Source: DMER64 sp049652385
GTDB lineage: Bacteria > Bacteroidota > Bacteroidia > Bacteroidales > UBA932
Assembly (NCBI GenBank): GCA_049652385.1
Contig: JBASDX010000003.1
Location: 1 to 64,000, forward strand
DNA: 64,000 nucleotides
Reading direction: 5' to 3'
Part shown: one piece after another, positions 41,875-50,133 of the stretch
Layout: each line of letters starts with the position of its first letter
Position numbering within the stretch: the first letter of the stretch is position 1
The notes under the pieces: model-generated
Databases searched by the model: none
What the model saw: the letters and a program-made list of their open reading frames with translations, nothing else
Told to the model about the DNA's origin: nothing
Made by a program: the position numbers and the translations under genes

Positions 41875-43482
41875 CTAAAAAAGTGCGTTACTAGATTCCG
41901 GGGCGTACGATTTTTCCATTGCCAGCAGGCTTTGTTTACGGGCTATTCCTGAAGCATAACCTACCAAAGTTCCGTCTGCACCTATTACGCGGTGGCAGGG
42001 AATGACAATGGCAAAAGGGTTGGCGTTGTTGGCTTGTCCCACAGCACGGCCGGCTTTTGGATTATTGATACGTTCGGCCAGTTCGGAGTAGGAAACGGTA
42101 GTACCGTAGGGGATTTTTTGCAATTCCTTCCAGACTGCAACCTGAAACTCTGTGCCTTCCATATGGAGAGGGAGGTCAAAAGTTCTCCTGGTGCCTTTGA
42201 AATATTCATCCAACTGGCGTATGGCTTCCAGAAGGACAAGGGGTTTGGCGTCGTCTTGCTCCATCAATTCTCCGCTCTTGTAGAACCCGCTCAACTGGTA
42301 ATTTTCTTCAAACCCGCAAGCTATAAGCTTTTCATATCCATTAGCTGCAAAATAAAAATTACCGTACGGGGTTTTCGTATAGACTTTATATCTGGGGATT
42401 TCACCTCCTCCTGTGAGGTATCCGTACATATCCCGGGCCGTACGCTCGATGGAACCATCAGAACCCATTACTTTATGCAGCCGTTTATAGGCGGCCAGCA
42501 CACTCCTTCGTTTTTGCCTTCCTGTGAGCAGCAGCCTGAGTTCTTCTTCTATCCGTTCAGGTTTGCAGTCGCGTTGCAGCAGTTCCGTCACCGATTGCCT
42601 CTGCAAGATAAGATTGGGCAGGGAAACGTAAGGCACTTTAAGCATAAGACGGGTCAAAAATGCCGAGATGGGATGGCCTCCGTAACAGACCAGTTGCGGA
42701 CAATTGAGCAGGGCTGCTTCCAGCGTGGCCGTACCGCTCGATACAACGGCTGCCTGTGCATGGCTTAAAATATCATACGTATGTCCGTAAATCACACGTA
42801 CGGGCAAATCTTTAAGGATGTTGTCGTATACCTGAATGGGGATGGAAGGCGTAGCGGCAACAATCCATTGGTAATCTTTGAAATGTTCCATGATCCGTGC
42901 TGCTCTGGGCAGCAAAAACCGGATTTCGTTCAACCGGCTTCCGGGCAGAATGGCTAAAACCGGTTTTGACGCTATTCTGAATTTCTTGATAAAATCCTCT
43001 TTTTCTTCCCGCTCGTAAGCCGCCAGGTTGTCCAGGACGGGATTGCCCAGGTATACAGCAGGAATGCCTTTAGACGAGAAATAAGGTGCTTCAAACGGTA
43101 AAATGACGTAGAGACGCGTAACGTAACGTCTGAGGGCACGCACCCTGTACTCCCGCGTAGCCCAGGTTTTGGGGGCAATGTAATAAAACGTTTTATAGCC
43201 TTTGAGTGATGCAAAACGGGCTATACGCAAGTTGAATCCCGAATAATCGATAAGGATTACCACATCGGGTTTGTATTCCGCTATATCTTTTTTGCATTGC
43301 GTCAAAGCTTTACAGAAACGAAGCGAGTGAGAAGCTGCTTCCATAAAACCGGTAACAGCCACGTTTTTGTCAGGTCCTCTGTAATTGAACTCAGCCAAAG
43401 GATCCGTCTGCGACAAAGCACGCATGAGTTGCTCTGCGTATGTATGGCCGGATACTTCCCCGGCAATGATGAAGTACCGCAT
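41875..43482 (-). CDS. lpxB-ogt: Fused LpxB-Ogt: lipid-A-disaccharide synthase / methylated-DNA cysteine methyltransferase
   Basis: 535 aa with two unrelated enzymes. Residues 1-360 are a complete LpxB: RYFIIAGEVSGHTYAEQL, VLAILPGSRLNEIRFLLP, SSGTATLEAALLNCP, ending RTARDMYGYL; it joins two lipid A sugars at the inner membrane. Residues 361-535 are a complete Ogt/MGMT: GTEFQVAVWKELQKIPYGTT, GQANNANPFAIVIPCHRVIG with the acceptor Cys at about 496; it removes O6-alkyl groups from DNA. No stop, start or repeat is visible at the joint (about 42402). A sequencing error cannot be excluded but both frames agree over the whole length. Confidence 0.88.
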   Translation of the reverse strand: MRYFIIAGEVSGHTYAEQLMRALSQTDPLAEFNYRGPDKNVAVTGFMEAASHSLRFCKALTQCKKDIAEYKPDVVILIDYSGFNLRIARFASLKGYKTFYYIAPKTWATREYRVRALRRYVTRLYVILPFEAPYFSSKGIPAVYLGNPVLDNLAAYEREEKEDFIKKFRIASKPVLAILPGSRLNEIRFLLPRAARIMEHFKDYQWIVAATPSIPIQVYDNILKDLPVRVIYGHTYDILSHAQAAVVSSGTATLEAALLNCPQLVCYGGHPISAFLTRLMLKVPYVSLPNLILQRQSVTELLQRDCKPERIEEELRLLLTGRQKRRSVLAAYKRLHKVMGSDGSIERTARDMYGYLTGGGEIPRYKVYTKTPYGNFYFAANGYEKLIACGFEENYQLSGFYKSGELMEQDDAKPLVLLEAIRQLDEYFKGTRRTFDLPLHMEGTEFQVAVWKELQKIPYGTTVSYSELAERINNPKAGRAVGQANNANPFAIVIPCHRVIGADGTLVGYASGIARKQSLLAMEKSYAPESSNALF

Positions 43483-43501
43483 GATATGTATTATTAATTG
43501 T

Positions 43502-44290
43502 TTACTCTGTCAAATCTTTCCACAAATGCTTCATACGTTCCAGCTCCGGATAATTGGTGTTGTCCACCTTATGGGGTACTACGGTTATGTAGTTGTCCGA
43601 TATAAGGTTGTAGTCGCTGTCCGGTTCGTTGGGTTCCCGGTTTTCATATTCGCCCACCATCCAGTAATAAGGATGTCCGTACGGATCCGTACGCGTTTCT
43701 ATTTCTTTAATCCAGGCTCCCATGCCAAATCGGCAGACGCGTATTCCTTTTATGTCTTTTATGGTGCCTTTGGGTACGTTTACGTTAAGGTATGTATAGG
43801 AATTGGGTGGATCCTGTATGAATTTTTCAAGGATTTTTCTGCCGTAATAGAGACTGGCTTCAAAATCCGCATCGGGGTGGTGGTCGTTCAGACTAAAAGC
43901 AATGGACGGAACACCGTTGAGGACACCCTCACGGGTAGCTGCCACGGTGCCGGAGTACAGAACGGCGGCAGATCCGTTGTAGCCGTGGTTGATACCTGAA
44001 AGGATAAGGTCCGGCTTACGCTCCCGGAACAATACGTTCAGTGCCATTTTTATGCAATCTACCGGTGTTCCGGAGCAATAATGACGGCTTATGCCGTTAT
44101 CGGCGGGAAACTCGGCCTTTTTCACTTTGACCATACGCAGAGGTTTGCCGAGGCTGACGGCGTTGGACATGGCGCTTTGCGGTTGCTGAGGTGCCACAAC
44201 GGTAATGGTGCCCAGCCCTTCGGCCATTTTAATCAAAGCTTGCAGCCCTTTGGCCGTATAACCGTCGTCGTTCGTAATAAGTATCTGCAT
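43502..44290 (-). CDS. surE: 5'/3'-nucleotidase SurE
   Basis: 262 aa. MQILITNDDGYTAKGLQAL with metal ligands Asp8 and Asp9, SGTPVDCIKMAL, SGINHGYNGSAAVLYSGTVAATREG. It hydrolyses nucleoside monophosphates. The ATG at 44290 is used; longer N-termini would begin upstream of the promoter at 44297. lpxB-ogt follows after 19 bp. Confidence 0.94.
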   Translation of the reverse strand: MQILITNDDGYTAKGLQALIKMAEGLGTITVVAPQQPQSAMSNAVSLGKPLRMVKVKKAEFPADNGISRHYCSGTPVDCIKMALNVLFRERKPDLILSGINHGYNGSAAVLYSGTVAATREGVLNGVPSIAFSLNDHHPDADFEASLYYGRKILEKFIQDPPNSYTYLNVNVPKGTIKDIKGIRVCRFGMGAWIKEIETRTDPYGHPYYWMVGEYENREPNEPDSDYNLISDNYITVVPHKVDNTNYPELERMKHLWKDLTE

Positions 44291-44296
44291 AACATA

Positions 44297-44304
44297 CAAA
44301 ACTA
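44297..44304 (-). promoter_or_regulatory. surE -7 element (leaderless)
   Basis: The minus strand reads TAGTTTTG with six bases to the surE ATG. Confidence 0.55.
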
Positions 44305-44313
44305 ATGAATTTT

Positions 44314-44344
44314 TTTGAGCTTTTGAGTGCAAATATTAACTTTG
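44314..44344 (+). promoter_or_regulatory. gapA promoter
   Basis: TTTG at 44314-44317 and TAACTTTG at 44337-44344, 19 bp apart: the best match to the Bacteroidota -33/-7 pair in the window, fitting a highly expressed gene. Divergent to the surE promoter. Confidence 0.7.
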
Positions 44345-44374
44345 CATGATACAAAATTTATAGAACTCAGCATT

Positions 44375-45379
44375 ATGAATACAATTAAAGTAGGGATTAA
44401 CGGTTTTGGCCGTATTGGGCGCCTGGTTTTTCGTGCCGCCCAGAAGAAAGAAAACATACAAATAGTAGGAATCAACGATTTATTGGACGTAGATTATATA
44501 GCCTATATGCTCCGGTACGATACCGTTCACGGAAAATTTGACGGGACGGTGGAAGTGCGGGACAACAAACTTATTGTCAATGGAAATCCTATACGTGTCA
44601 CGGCAGAAAGAAATCCTGAAGATTTGAAATGGGATGAAGTTGGAGCCGATTACGTAGTAGAATCCACCGGATTGTTCCTGACCCGGGAAAAGGCAGAAGC
44701 ACACCTGCGTGCCGGTGCCAAACGTGTACTTATGTCTGCTCCTTCCAAAGACGATACGCCTATGTTCGTCTATGGTGTCAATCATAAAGAGTACAAGGGA
44801 CAGGATATTGTGTCCAACGCATCCTGTACCACCAACTGTCTGGCTCCCATTGTTAAGATTTTGCACGATAACTATGGAGTCATAGAAGGGCTTATGACAA
44901 CCGTACACTCTATCACTGCTACGCAAAAGACTGTTGACGGTCCTTCTGCAAAAGATTGGAGGGGTGGCAGAGCCGCTTCTGCGAACATCATTCCTTCTTC
45001 CACAGGAGCTGCCAAAGCGGTGGGACGAGTACTGCCGGAATTGAACGGAAAACTTACCGGTATGTCTTTCCGCGTGCCGGTTGTCAACGTATCGGCTGTA
45101 GACCTTACGTGCCGCCTGGAAAAACCGGCCACCATGGAAGAAATCAAAGCTGTCATGAAAGCCGCTTCTGAAGGGGAGTTCAAAGGCATCCTCGGCTATA
45201 CGGAAGAAGCAGTGGTATCTTCAGATTTTATAGGAGATCCGCGTACATCTATCTTTGACGCAGAAGCCAGCATCTCTTTAAATCCCCATTTTGTGAAGAT
45301 TGTTTCCTGGTACGATAACGAATGGGGCTACTCCAATAAAATTCTGGATATGCTGACACATATGGACACGGTTAAGTAA
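44375..45379 (+). CDS. gapA: Glyceraldehyde-3-phosphate dehydrogenase
   Basis: 334 aa. KVGINGFGRIGRLVFRAA binds NAD, SNASCTTNCLAP has the catalytic Cys (about residue 151), and the end KIVSWYDNEWGYSNKILD is typical. Central glycolytic enzyme. The upstream in-frame codons (from 44327) precede the promoter and are not used. A terminator follows at 45406. Confidence 0.96.
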   Translation: MNTIKVGINGFGRIGRLVFRAAQKKENIQIVGINDLLDVDYIAYMLRYDTVHGKFDGTVEVRDNKLIVNGNPIRVTAERNPEDLKWDEVGADYVVESTGLFLTREKAEAHLRAGAKRVLMSAPSKDDTPMFVYGVNHKEYKGQDIVSNASCTTNCLAPIVKILHDNYGVIEGLMTTVHSITATQKTVDGPSAKDWRGGRAASANIIPSSTGAAKAVGRVLPELNGKLTGMSFRVPVVNVSAVDLTCRLEKPATMEEIKAVMKAASEGEFKGILGYTEEAVVSSDFIGDPRTSIFDAEASISLNPHFVKIVSWYDNEWGYSNKILDMLTHMDTVK

Positions 45380-45405
45380 ACGGTTGTTACCATACAATAT
45401 TTGAT

Positions 45406-45438
45406 ACGGCCGGTCGTGAAAAGCCGGCTGTTTTTTTT
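45406..45438 (+). terminator. gapA terminator
   Basis: ACGGCCGG pairs with CCGGCTGT (one G-U pair), then eight T. The last T is also the first base of the promoter of the next gene. Confidence 0.75.
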
Positions 45439-45445
45439 ATATTTG
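45438..45445 (+). promoter_or_regulatory. -7 element of the second GT2 gene (leaderless)
   Basis: TATATTTG with only TAC between it and the ATG at 45449. Confidence 0.6.
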
Positions 45446-45448
45446 TAC

Positions 45449-46456
45449 ATGGTTTCAGTTATTATGGCGGCATATAATGCCGGTGCATTTATTGAGAAAG
45501 CGTTGGAAGGGGTGTTTGCACAGACCTATGCCGACTTTCAGCTGATTGTGGTAGATGATGCCTCTACGGACAACACACAGGAGGTATTGGGAAAATTCAA
45601 GGACGACCGCCTTGTTGTTTTACGGAATACCGGCAGAAGCGGAGCCGCTTATTCCAGAAACAGAGCTCTTGAAGAGGCAAAAGGAAAGTATGTGGCGGTT
45701 CTGGATGCCGATGATTTCTGGGATTGTCATAAACTTCAGATACAAGTGCGTTTTTTGGAGAAAAACAAAAAAGCAGCAGCCATAGGCACGTATGCATATG
45801 AAACGGATAGCGGGGGAGAACCGGTAAAATCTCTACGCTTTCCCACCGAACCGGAGAAAATAAAATGTTCCACTTTTTTTCGTTGTTCCATAGTGCATTC
45901 TTCCATCATGCTAAGGCGTTCTTTCTTACATGATAAAAATTTGTGGTATAACCCGGATTTTAAGGGCGCCCATGATTTTGAATTGTGGAGCCGTGCCGTC
46001 TTTTGCGGGGCATTCCATCAACTGCCGGAATATTTGACGTATTACAGAAGGAGTCCGGAACAAATATCTACGGCTATGCAGGGCATACAGGAAGGCTTTG
46101 CGGCACAAGTTTACAAAACTTTGCTGCAACGATTGGGCTTTTCTCCCACAGAAAAGCAATTGCAAAACCATTTGCAGCTGGCCGGCATACAACCTCCGGA
46201 GCCCTCAGGCGGTACCAGAGAAGTTTTGCGTTGGTGTTTGACCTTAAATGAGAAAAACAAGATGGTGCGCTTGTTCGACAGGCGTTTGTTTGCAGATGAA
46301 ATTCTGTTGCGATATTTAAAATACTGCAGAGATACTTCCGTGGGCCTGTTCCGTACGGCGGGTTGGCTGTTGTGGCTGCACGTGCGTTTGGGAACGTTCG
46401 CCTTTCCTTATTTCCAATTGCCCTCCAGGCGCTCAAAAATGATAAAACGTGTTTGA
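45449..46456 (+). CDS. Glycosyltransferase family 2
   Basis: 335 aa. VSVIMAAYNAGAFIEKAL, VDDASTDNTQ and AVLDADDFW (Asp-x-Asp) form the GT-A domain; HSSIMLRRS and GAHDFELWSRAV are also typical. Likely transfers a sugar to a surface glycan. ATG at 45449 is chosen since the -7 element is directly before it. Its end overlaps the methyltransferase start by 8 bp. Confidence 0.88.
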   Translation: MVSVIMAAYNAGAFIEKALEGVFAQTYADFQLIVVDDASTDNTQEVLGKFKDDRLVVLRNTGRSGAAYSRNRALEEAKGKYVAVLDADDFWDCHKLQIQVRFLEKNKKAAAIGTYAYETDSGGEPVKSLRFPTEPEKIKCSTFFRCSIVHSSIMLRRSFLHDKNLWYNPDFKGAHDFELWSRAVFCGAFHQLPEYLTYYRRSPEQISTAMQGIQEGFAAQVYKTLLQRLGFSPTEKQLQNHLQLAGIQPPEPSGGTREVLRWCLTLNEKNKMVRLFDRRLFADEILLRYLKYCRDTSVGLFRTAGWLLWLHVRLGTFAFPYFQLPSRRSKMIKRV

Positions 46457-47231
46457 CACCAAACAATACAGAAGTAAAGAAAAAGAAAAACAGCGTGTCC
46501 GCACTATCCTTCAGATGGCAACAGAAGCCGGCTGCGCAGATACTCCGGTAGAAACGGTGCTGGAAGCAGGGTGCCGTGACGGACATATTACACGTCTGCT
46601 GGCCGATAGATTCCCGCATATTACGGCTTTGGATTTGCAATTGCCCGAGGTAGACCTGCCCAACGTCACCTGTGTGCAGGGTGATCTTACGGCGACCGGG
46701 TTTGCCTCCGGGGCCTTTGACCTGGTTATTTGCACGGAAGTACTGGAACACATCCCGGAAGAAAACCTGCAAAAGGCCTGTGACGAATTGTGGCGCCTGA
46801 GCAACAAGTATTTGTTGATAGGCGTGCCTTACCGGCAAGACCTAAGGGTACACGCCACAAAATGCCTGCAATGCGGAGCCATTAACCCCACTACGGGTCA
46901 TCTTCATTCCTTTGATTTGGAGCGGTTGCTCACACTCTTTGATAACAAGGCTCCTGTACGGATTGTTTTTGCAGGTGAAGGCGTTTACAAGACCAACAGA
47001 TGCTCTTATGCCTTATACAAACGTTTTGGTTTTTTATACGGTTCCTATGAACAAGAAGAACCTTGCATCCGATGCGGAGCCCGTTTGGAAAAACCACAGC
47101 TGCCCTGGTTTTCACGTTTTATGTGTTTGTTGGCTAAAGGTCTGGAATTTCTTCAAAACAAAACAGGGCCCCGCGACAGGAGCCCTGTTTGGATACATTT
47201 GCTATGGGATACTACAACTGCGGAGACATAG
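46449..47231 (+). CDS. SAM-dependent methyltransferase (class I)
   Basis: 260 aa. VLEAGCRDGHITRLLADRF (SAM motif I), LDLQLPE, CTEVLEHIPEENL and a cysteine-bearing C-terminal part (KCLQCGAI, CIRCGARL), which may bind zinc. Start GTG at 46449. The partner gene suggests modification of a glycan or lipid, but this is only inferred. The 3' end overlaps the end of the convergent M16 gene by 20 bp. Confidence 0.82.
   Translation: MFDTKQYRSKEKEKQRVRTILQMATEAGCADTPVETVLEAGCRDGHITRLLADRFPHITALDLQLPEVDLPNVTCVQGDLTATGFASGAFDLVICTEVLEHIPEENLQKACDELWRLSNKYLLIGVPYRQDLRVHATKCLQCGAINPTTGHLHSFDLERLLTLFDNKAPVRIVFAGEGVYKTNRCSYALYKRFGFLYGSYEQEEPCIRCGARLEKPQLPWFSRFMCLLAKGLEFLQNKTGPRDRSPVWIHLLWDTTTAET
47160..47190 (-). 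terminator. M16 protease terminator inside the methyltransferase gene
   Basis: On the minus strand AACAGGGC and GCCCTGTT pair, then TTGTTTTG. It lies 22 bp after the M16 stop codon and within the coding end of the opposite gene. Confidence 0.6.
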
Positions 47232-50025
47232 AAATATCTATGAAGTTCCCTTGGTCCAGGAAATTGCGGAAGAAGTCCTTCAGGTTGGAAGAAGTGACTC
47301 CTTTGACGATGGTTTCATAATCTGTCAGGATGTCTTTGCCTTCCACGTAGTAGCTGACAATTACATCTCTCCAGAAACTGTTTTTAATCAGGTTTTCCTG
47401 GCGGTTTTTGAGGAAGTTCTCTTTTGTTTTGGAAACGTATTCTTCCGAAGGACCTTGTTCCAGTAAATTTTGAATATCTACACCTACCAGATGACGCATT
47501 CTTTCTCGTTTTTCGGGGTCAGTGTCAAAAGCAATAACCAAGGCTGCGTATGGTTCCGGGCGGTCCATAAGTATTTCTTGCACAGAGGCTCCGTAAGTCC
47601 CTCCTTCGTCTTCCCTCAGGCTTTGGATATAGGCCATATTCAGCACGGATTGCGTGGCTTTTAAATAAACGGAATTGTGTAAGGTATTTTCGATATCAGC
47701 CGAATACACGTTTACAATAGACGTTTTAGGGGTTTCCATTTCTATTTTGAAATGGTTTTCAATAACGCCTTTTTGAATCCGGTTGCCGTCGTTTTTCCAG
47801 GTGGGTACCGGGGAGACGGAAGGCAACGAACCCAAATACCTTTCTACAAGCGGCTTCAACATTTCCGGGTCTACATTACCCACAATGGTTACTGTGGAAC
47901 CGTTCATATTGCCAAAGCATTGCCTGTAGGCTTCTTCCAGTTTTTTAACCGATAATTTTTCCAACAGTTCAGAAGAGACCAGCAGGCTGTGGGGGTTGTT
48001 GTTAAATAAGGTTTTGATGAGTTCTTTCTGCAACTTGTAGTTGGGTGTTTGTTCCAGATTGGGTACCAGGGCTTTCAACTGAGCCATAGGGGCTTCAAAT
48101 TCACTTTCTTCAAAGCGCGGCGTAACAATATAGGCGTATACCAATTCCAGCAATGTTTCCAAATCCTGGGGCGATCCGTTTCCGTTGATACCGTACGTGT
48201 AGTTTTGGATATACGGGTTTGCACCGGCAATTTTTCCTGTTAATTTACGTTTTAATTCACTAGCTTTGAAAGGACCTACACCGCTGCTTTGCGACCACAG
48301 GGCAAAAACGTTGCTTTCCGTAGAAGGTAACACGTCTTCCGGCAAGGTAGATTGCCCGCCGTCGTTTCTGAGAGAAAACAGCACTTCGTCCTTCTTGTAA
48401 TCGGTAGGTTTGACAATCACCCGTATGCCATTGGAAAGGTGCCAAATAATCGTTTCAAAGACGCCTTTTTCTTCTTTGATAACCCTGCCGGGTACGATGG
48501 CCGATACGTCTACCAGGGGCATATCCAGCGTTTCTTCTTCATAGGCTTCCAGTTCCATTTCCTCAACAGAGTCCATAATGTCCAGGATGTCCTTTTCTGC
48601 AGGAATAGCCAATCCTTCGCGTTCCGGACTGTTCACAAGTACAATACGGTTTTCTTCTGTAATGACCTGTACTGCTATTTGGTTGAGCTGTTCCAATTGA
48701 ATAAAAGGCATATACCCTTTGGCTACTTCCAACTCGTAAGCCGGATCCAGGATGGGTTCGTTGTTGGCAAAATGGTTGATTAAAGGACGTACCAATTCGG
48801 CATTCATACGGTCTCCCGCGTTTTCAACAGCCCGTTCCAAACGGCGCAGGTAGTTAGTTTTTGCTCGTTCCAGCTCGGCGTCCGTAAAACCAAAACGTCG
48901 CATTTTTTCTATTTCCATGAGCAAGGCCCGGAACGATTGACTGCTTTCACCATCTTTGGATGCGACAGCAAAGAGCGTGGCATCCGTGGAAGTGGTAAGC
49001 GGTGAAAAACCCATACTGGCGCCCAGGAAGGGGGCGTTGGGTTGTTGGGCAATTTCTTGCAAACGGTCATTCATCATCCTGGATATAAATGATTTAAACA
49101 TATCAACCATGTATATCATACCCAGCGGACGCATTTCGTTGGGAACGGGATCGCTTTTAATTACAAAGGTCACGTTAGTGTTTTGTGCTTCCGGGTCCGT
49201 TATGATGCCTATGATGGGATCGTCGTTTTCCGGAATGGGAATCAATTTTTTAGGACTAGGTGTATCGGGTTTGGGAATGTCTTGAAAGAGGACTTTTAAT
49301 TTGTTGTACACCTGATCCACGTCAATATCACCTACAATGATGACGGCCTGATGGTCCGGACGGTACCACGTTTCATAGAAATCAACCAAATGTTGGTAAT
49401 CAAAGGTAGAGATGCCTTCTATGGTACCTATAAGGTTGCATTCTGCGTATTTGGATCCTTTATATAAATAGGGCAGTGCTGCTTCAAACATACGCCATTG
49501 GGCATCGCGGCGTGTACGCAATTCTTCAATGATTACACCGCGTTCCAGGTCAATCTCTTCCGGTAAATTGCTAACAAAATAAGCATAGTCATGGAGAATG
49601 AGCAGACACGTATCCAATACACCTTCGCGGTGCAACGGTACGTTATTGAGCATATACATGGTCTGTTCCACTCCTGTAGAAGCGTTGATATTGGCTCCAA
49701 AACTGCAGCCGATGCTTTCCAGGTAGTTGATGAGGGTTTTACCGGGCAGGTTTTTGGTGCCGTTAAGCGCCATGTGCTCCAGGAAGTGCGCCAGGCCTGC
49801 CTGGTGTTCGTTTTCCTGTATGGCACCTACATGGGTAAACAGGTAAAATTCGGCACGCTTTTCCGGTTTGGTGTTATGTCTGATGTAATAAGTAAGGCCG
49901 TTTTCCAGTTTGCCTATACGTACGGCAGGGTCGTTTTTCAACGGCTCCTGTGGGTTGGCCATTTGTGCGTAACCTGTTAAACCTGCTATGAGTAAGGTTA
50001 ACAGGAATGTGATAAATTTTCTCAT
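47212..50025 (-). CDS. M16-family zinc peptidase
   Basis: 937 aa: signal peptide (first 21 residues, ending GYA-Q), then two M16 halves of about 450 residues each. The first half has the inverted zinc site HxxEH (His80, Glu83, His84 in HFLEHMALNG) and a distal Glu; the second half (from about 500) lacks this site and serves as the inactive partner. It degrades peptides in the periplasm in a closed-chamber form. Own TATATTTG -7 element at 50058-50065. Confidence 0.92.
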   Translation of the reverse strand: MRKFITFLLTLLIAGLTGYAQMANPQEPLKNDPAVRIGKLENGLTYYIRHNTKPEKRAEFYLFTHVGAIQENEHQAGLAHFLEHMALNGTKNLPGKTLINYLESIGCSFGANINASTGVEQTMYMLNNVPLHREGVLDTCLLILHDYAYFVSNLPEEIDLERGVIIEELRTRRDAQWRMFEAALPYLYKGSKYAECNLIGTIEGISTFDYQHLVDFYETWYRPDHQAVIIVGDIDVDQVYNKLKVLFQDIPKPDTPSPKKLIPIPENDDPIIGIITDPEAQNTNVTFVIKSDPVPNEMRPLGMIYMVDMFKSFISRMMNDRLQEIAQQPNAPFLGASMGFSPLTTSTDATLFAVASKDGESSQSFRALLMEIEKMRRFGFTDAELERAKTNYLRRLERAVENAGDRMNAELVRPLINHFANNEPILDPAYELEVAKGYMPFIQLEQLNQIAVQVITEENRIVLVNSPEREGLAIPAEKDILDIMDSVEEMELEAYEEETLDMPLVDVSAIVPGRVIKEEKGVFETIIWHLSNGIRVIVKPTDYKKDEVLFSLRNDGGQSTLPEDVLPSTESNVFALWSQSSGVGPFKASELKRKLTGKIAGANPYIQNYTYGINGNGSPQDLETLLELVYAYIVTPRFEESEFEAPMAQLKALVPNLEQTPNYKLQKELIKTLFNNNPHSLLVSSELLEKLSVKKLEEAYRQCFGNMNGSTVTIVGNVDPEMLKPLVERYLGSLPSVSPVPTWKNDGNRIQKGVIENHFKIEMETPKTSIVNVYSADIENTLHNSVYLKATQSVLNMAYIQSLREDEGGTYGASVQEILMDRPEPYAALVIAFDTDPEKRERMRHLVGVDIQNLLEQGPSEEYVSKTKENFLKNRQENLIKNSFWRDVIVSYYVEGKDILTDYETIVKGVTSSNLKDFFRNFLDQGNFIDISMSPQL

Positions 50026-50057
50026 ATGATTGTGTGATTAATTTTGAGTTTAATTAA

Positions 50058-50065
50058 CAAATATA
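50058..50065 (-). promoter_or_regulatory. M16 gene -7 element
   Basis: The minus strand reads TATATTTG, 32 bp before the ATG. Confidence 0.6.
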
Positions 50066-50133
50066 AGAATTTTTAACTCCTGTCTTTGTTTTTTTGTATT
50101 TTTACCCCTTGGACATTATAAAATATCAGATTG

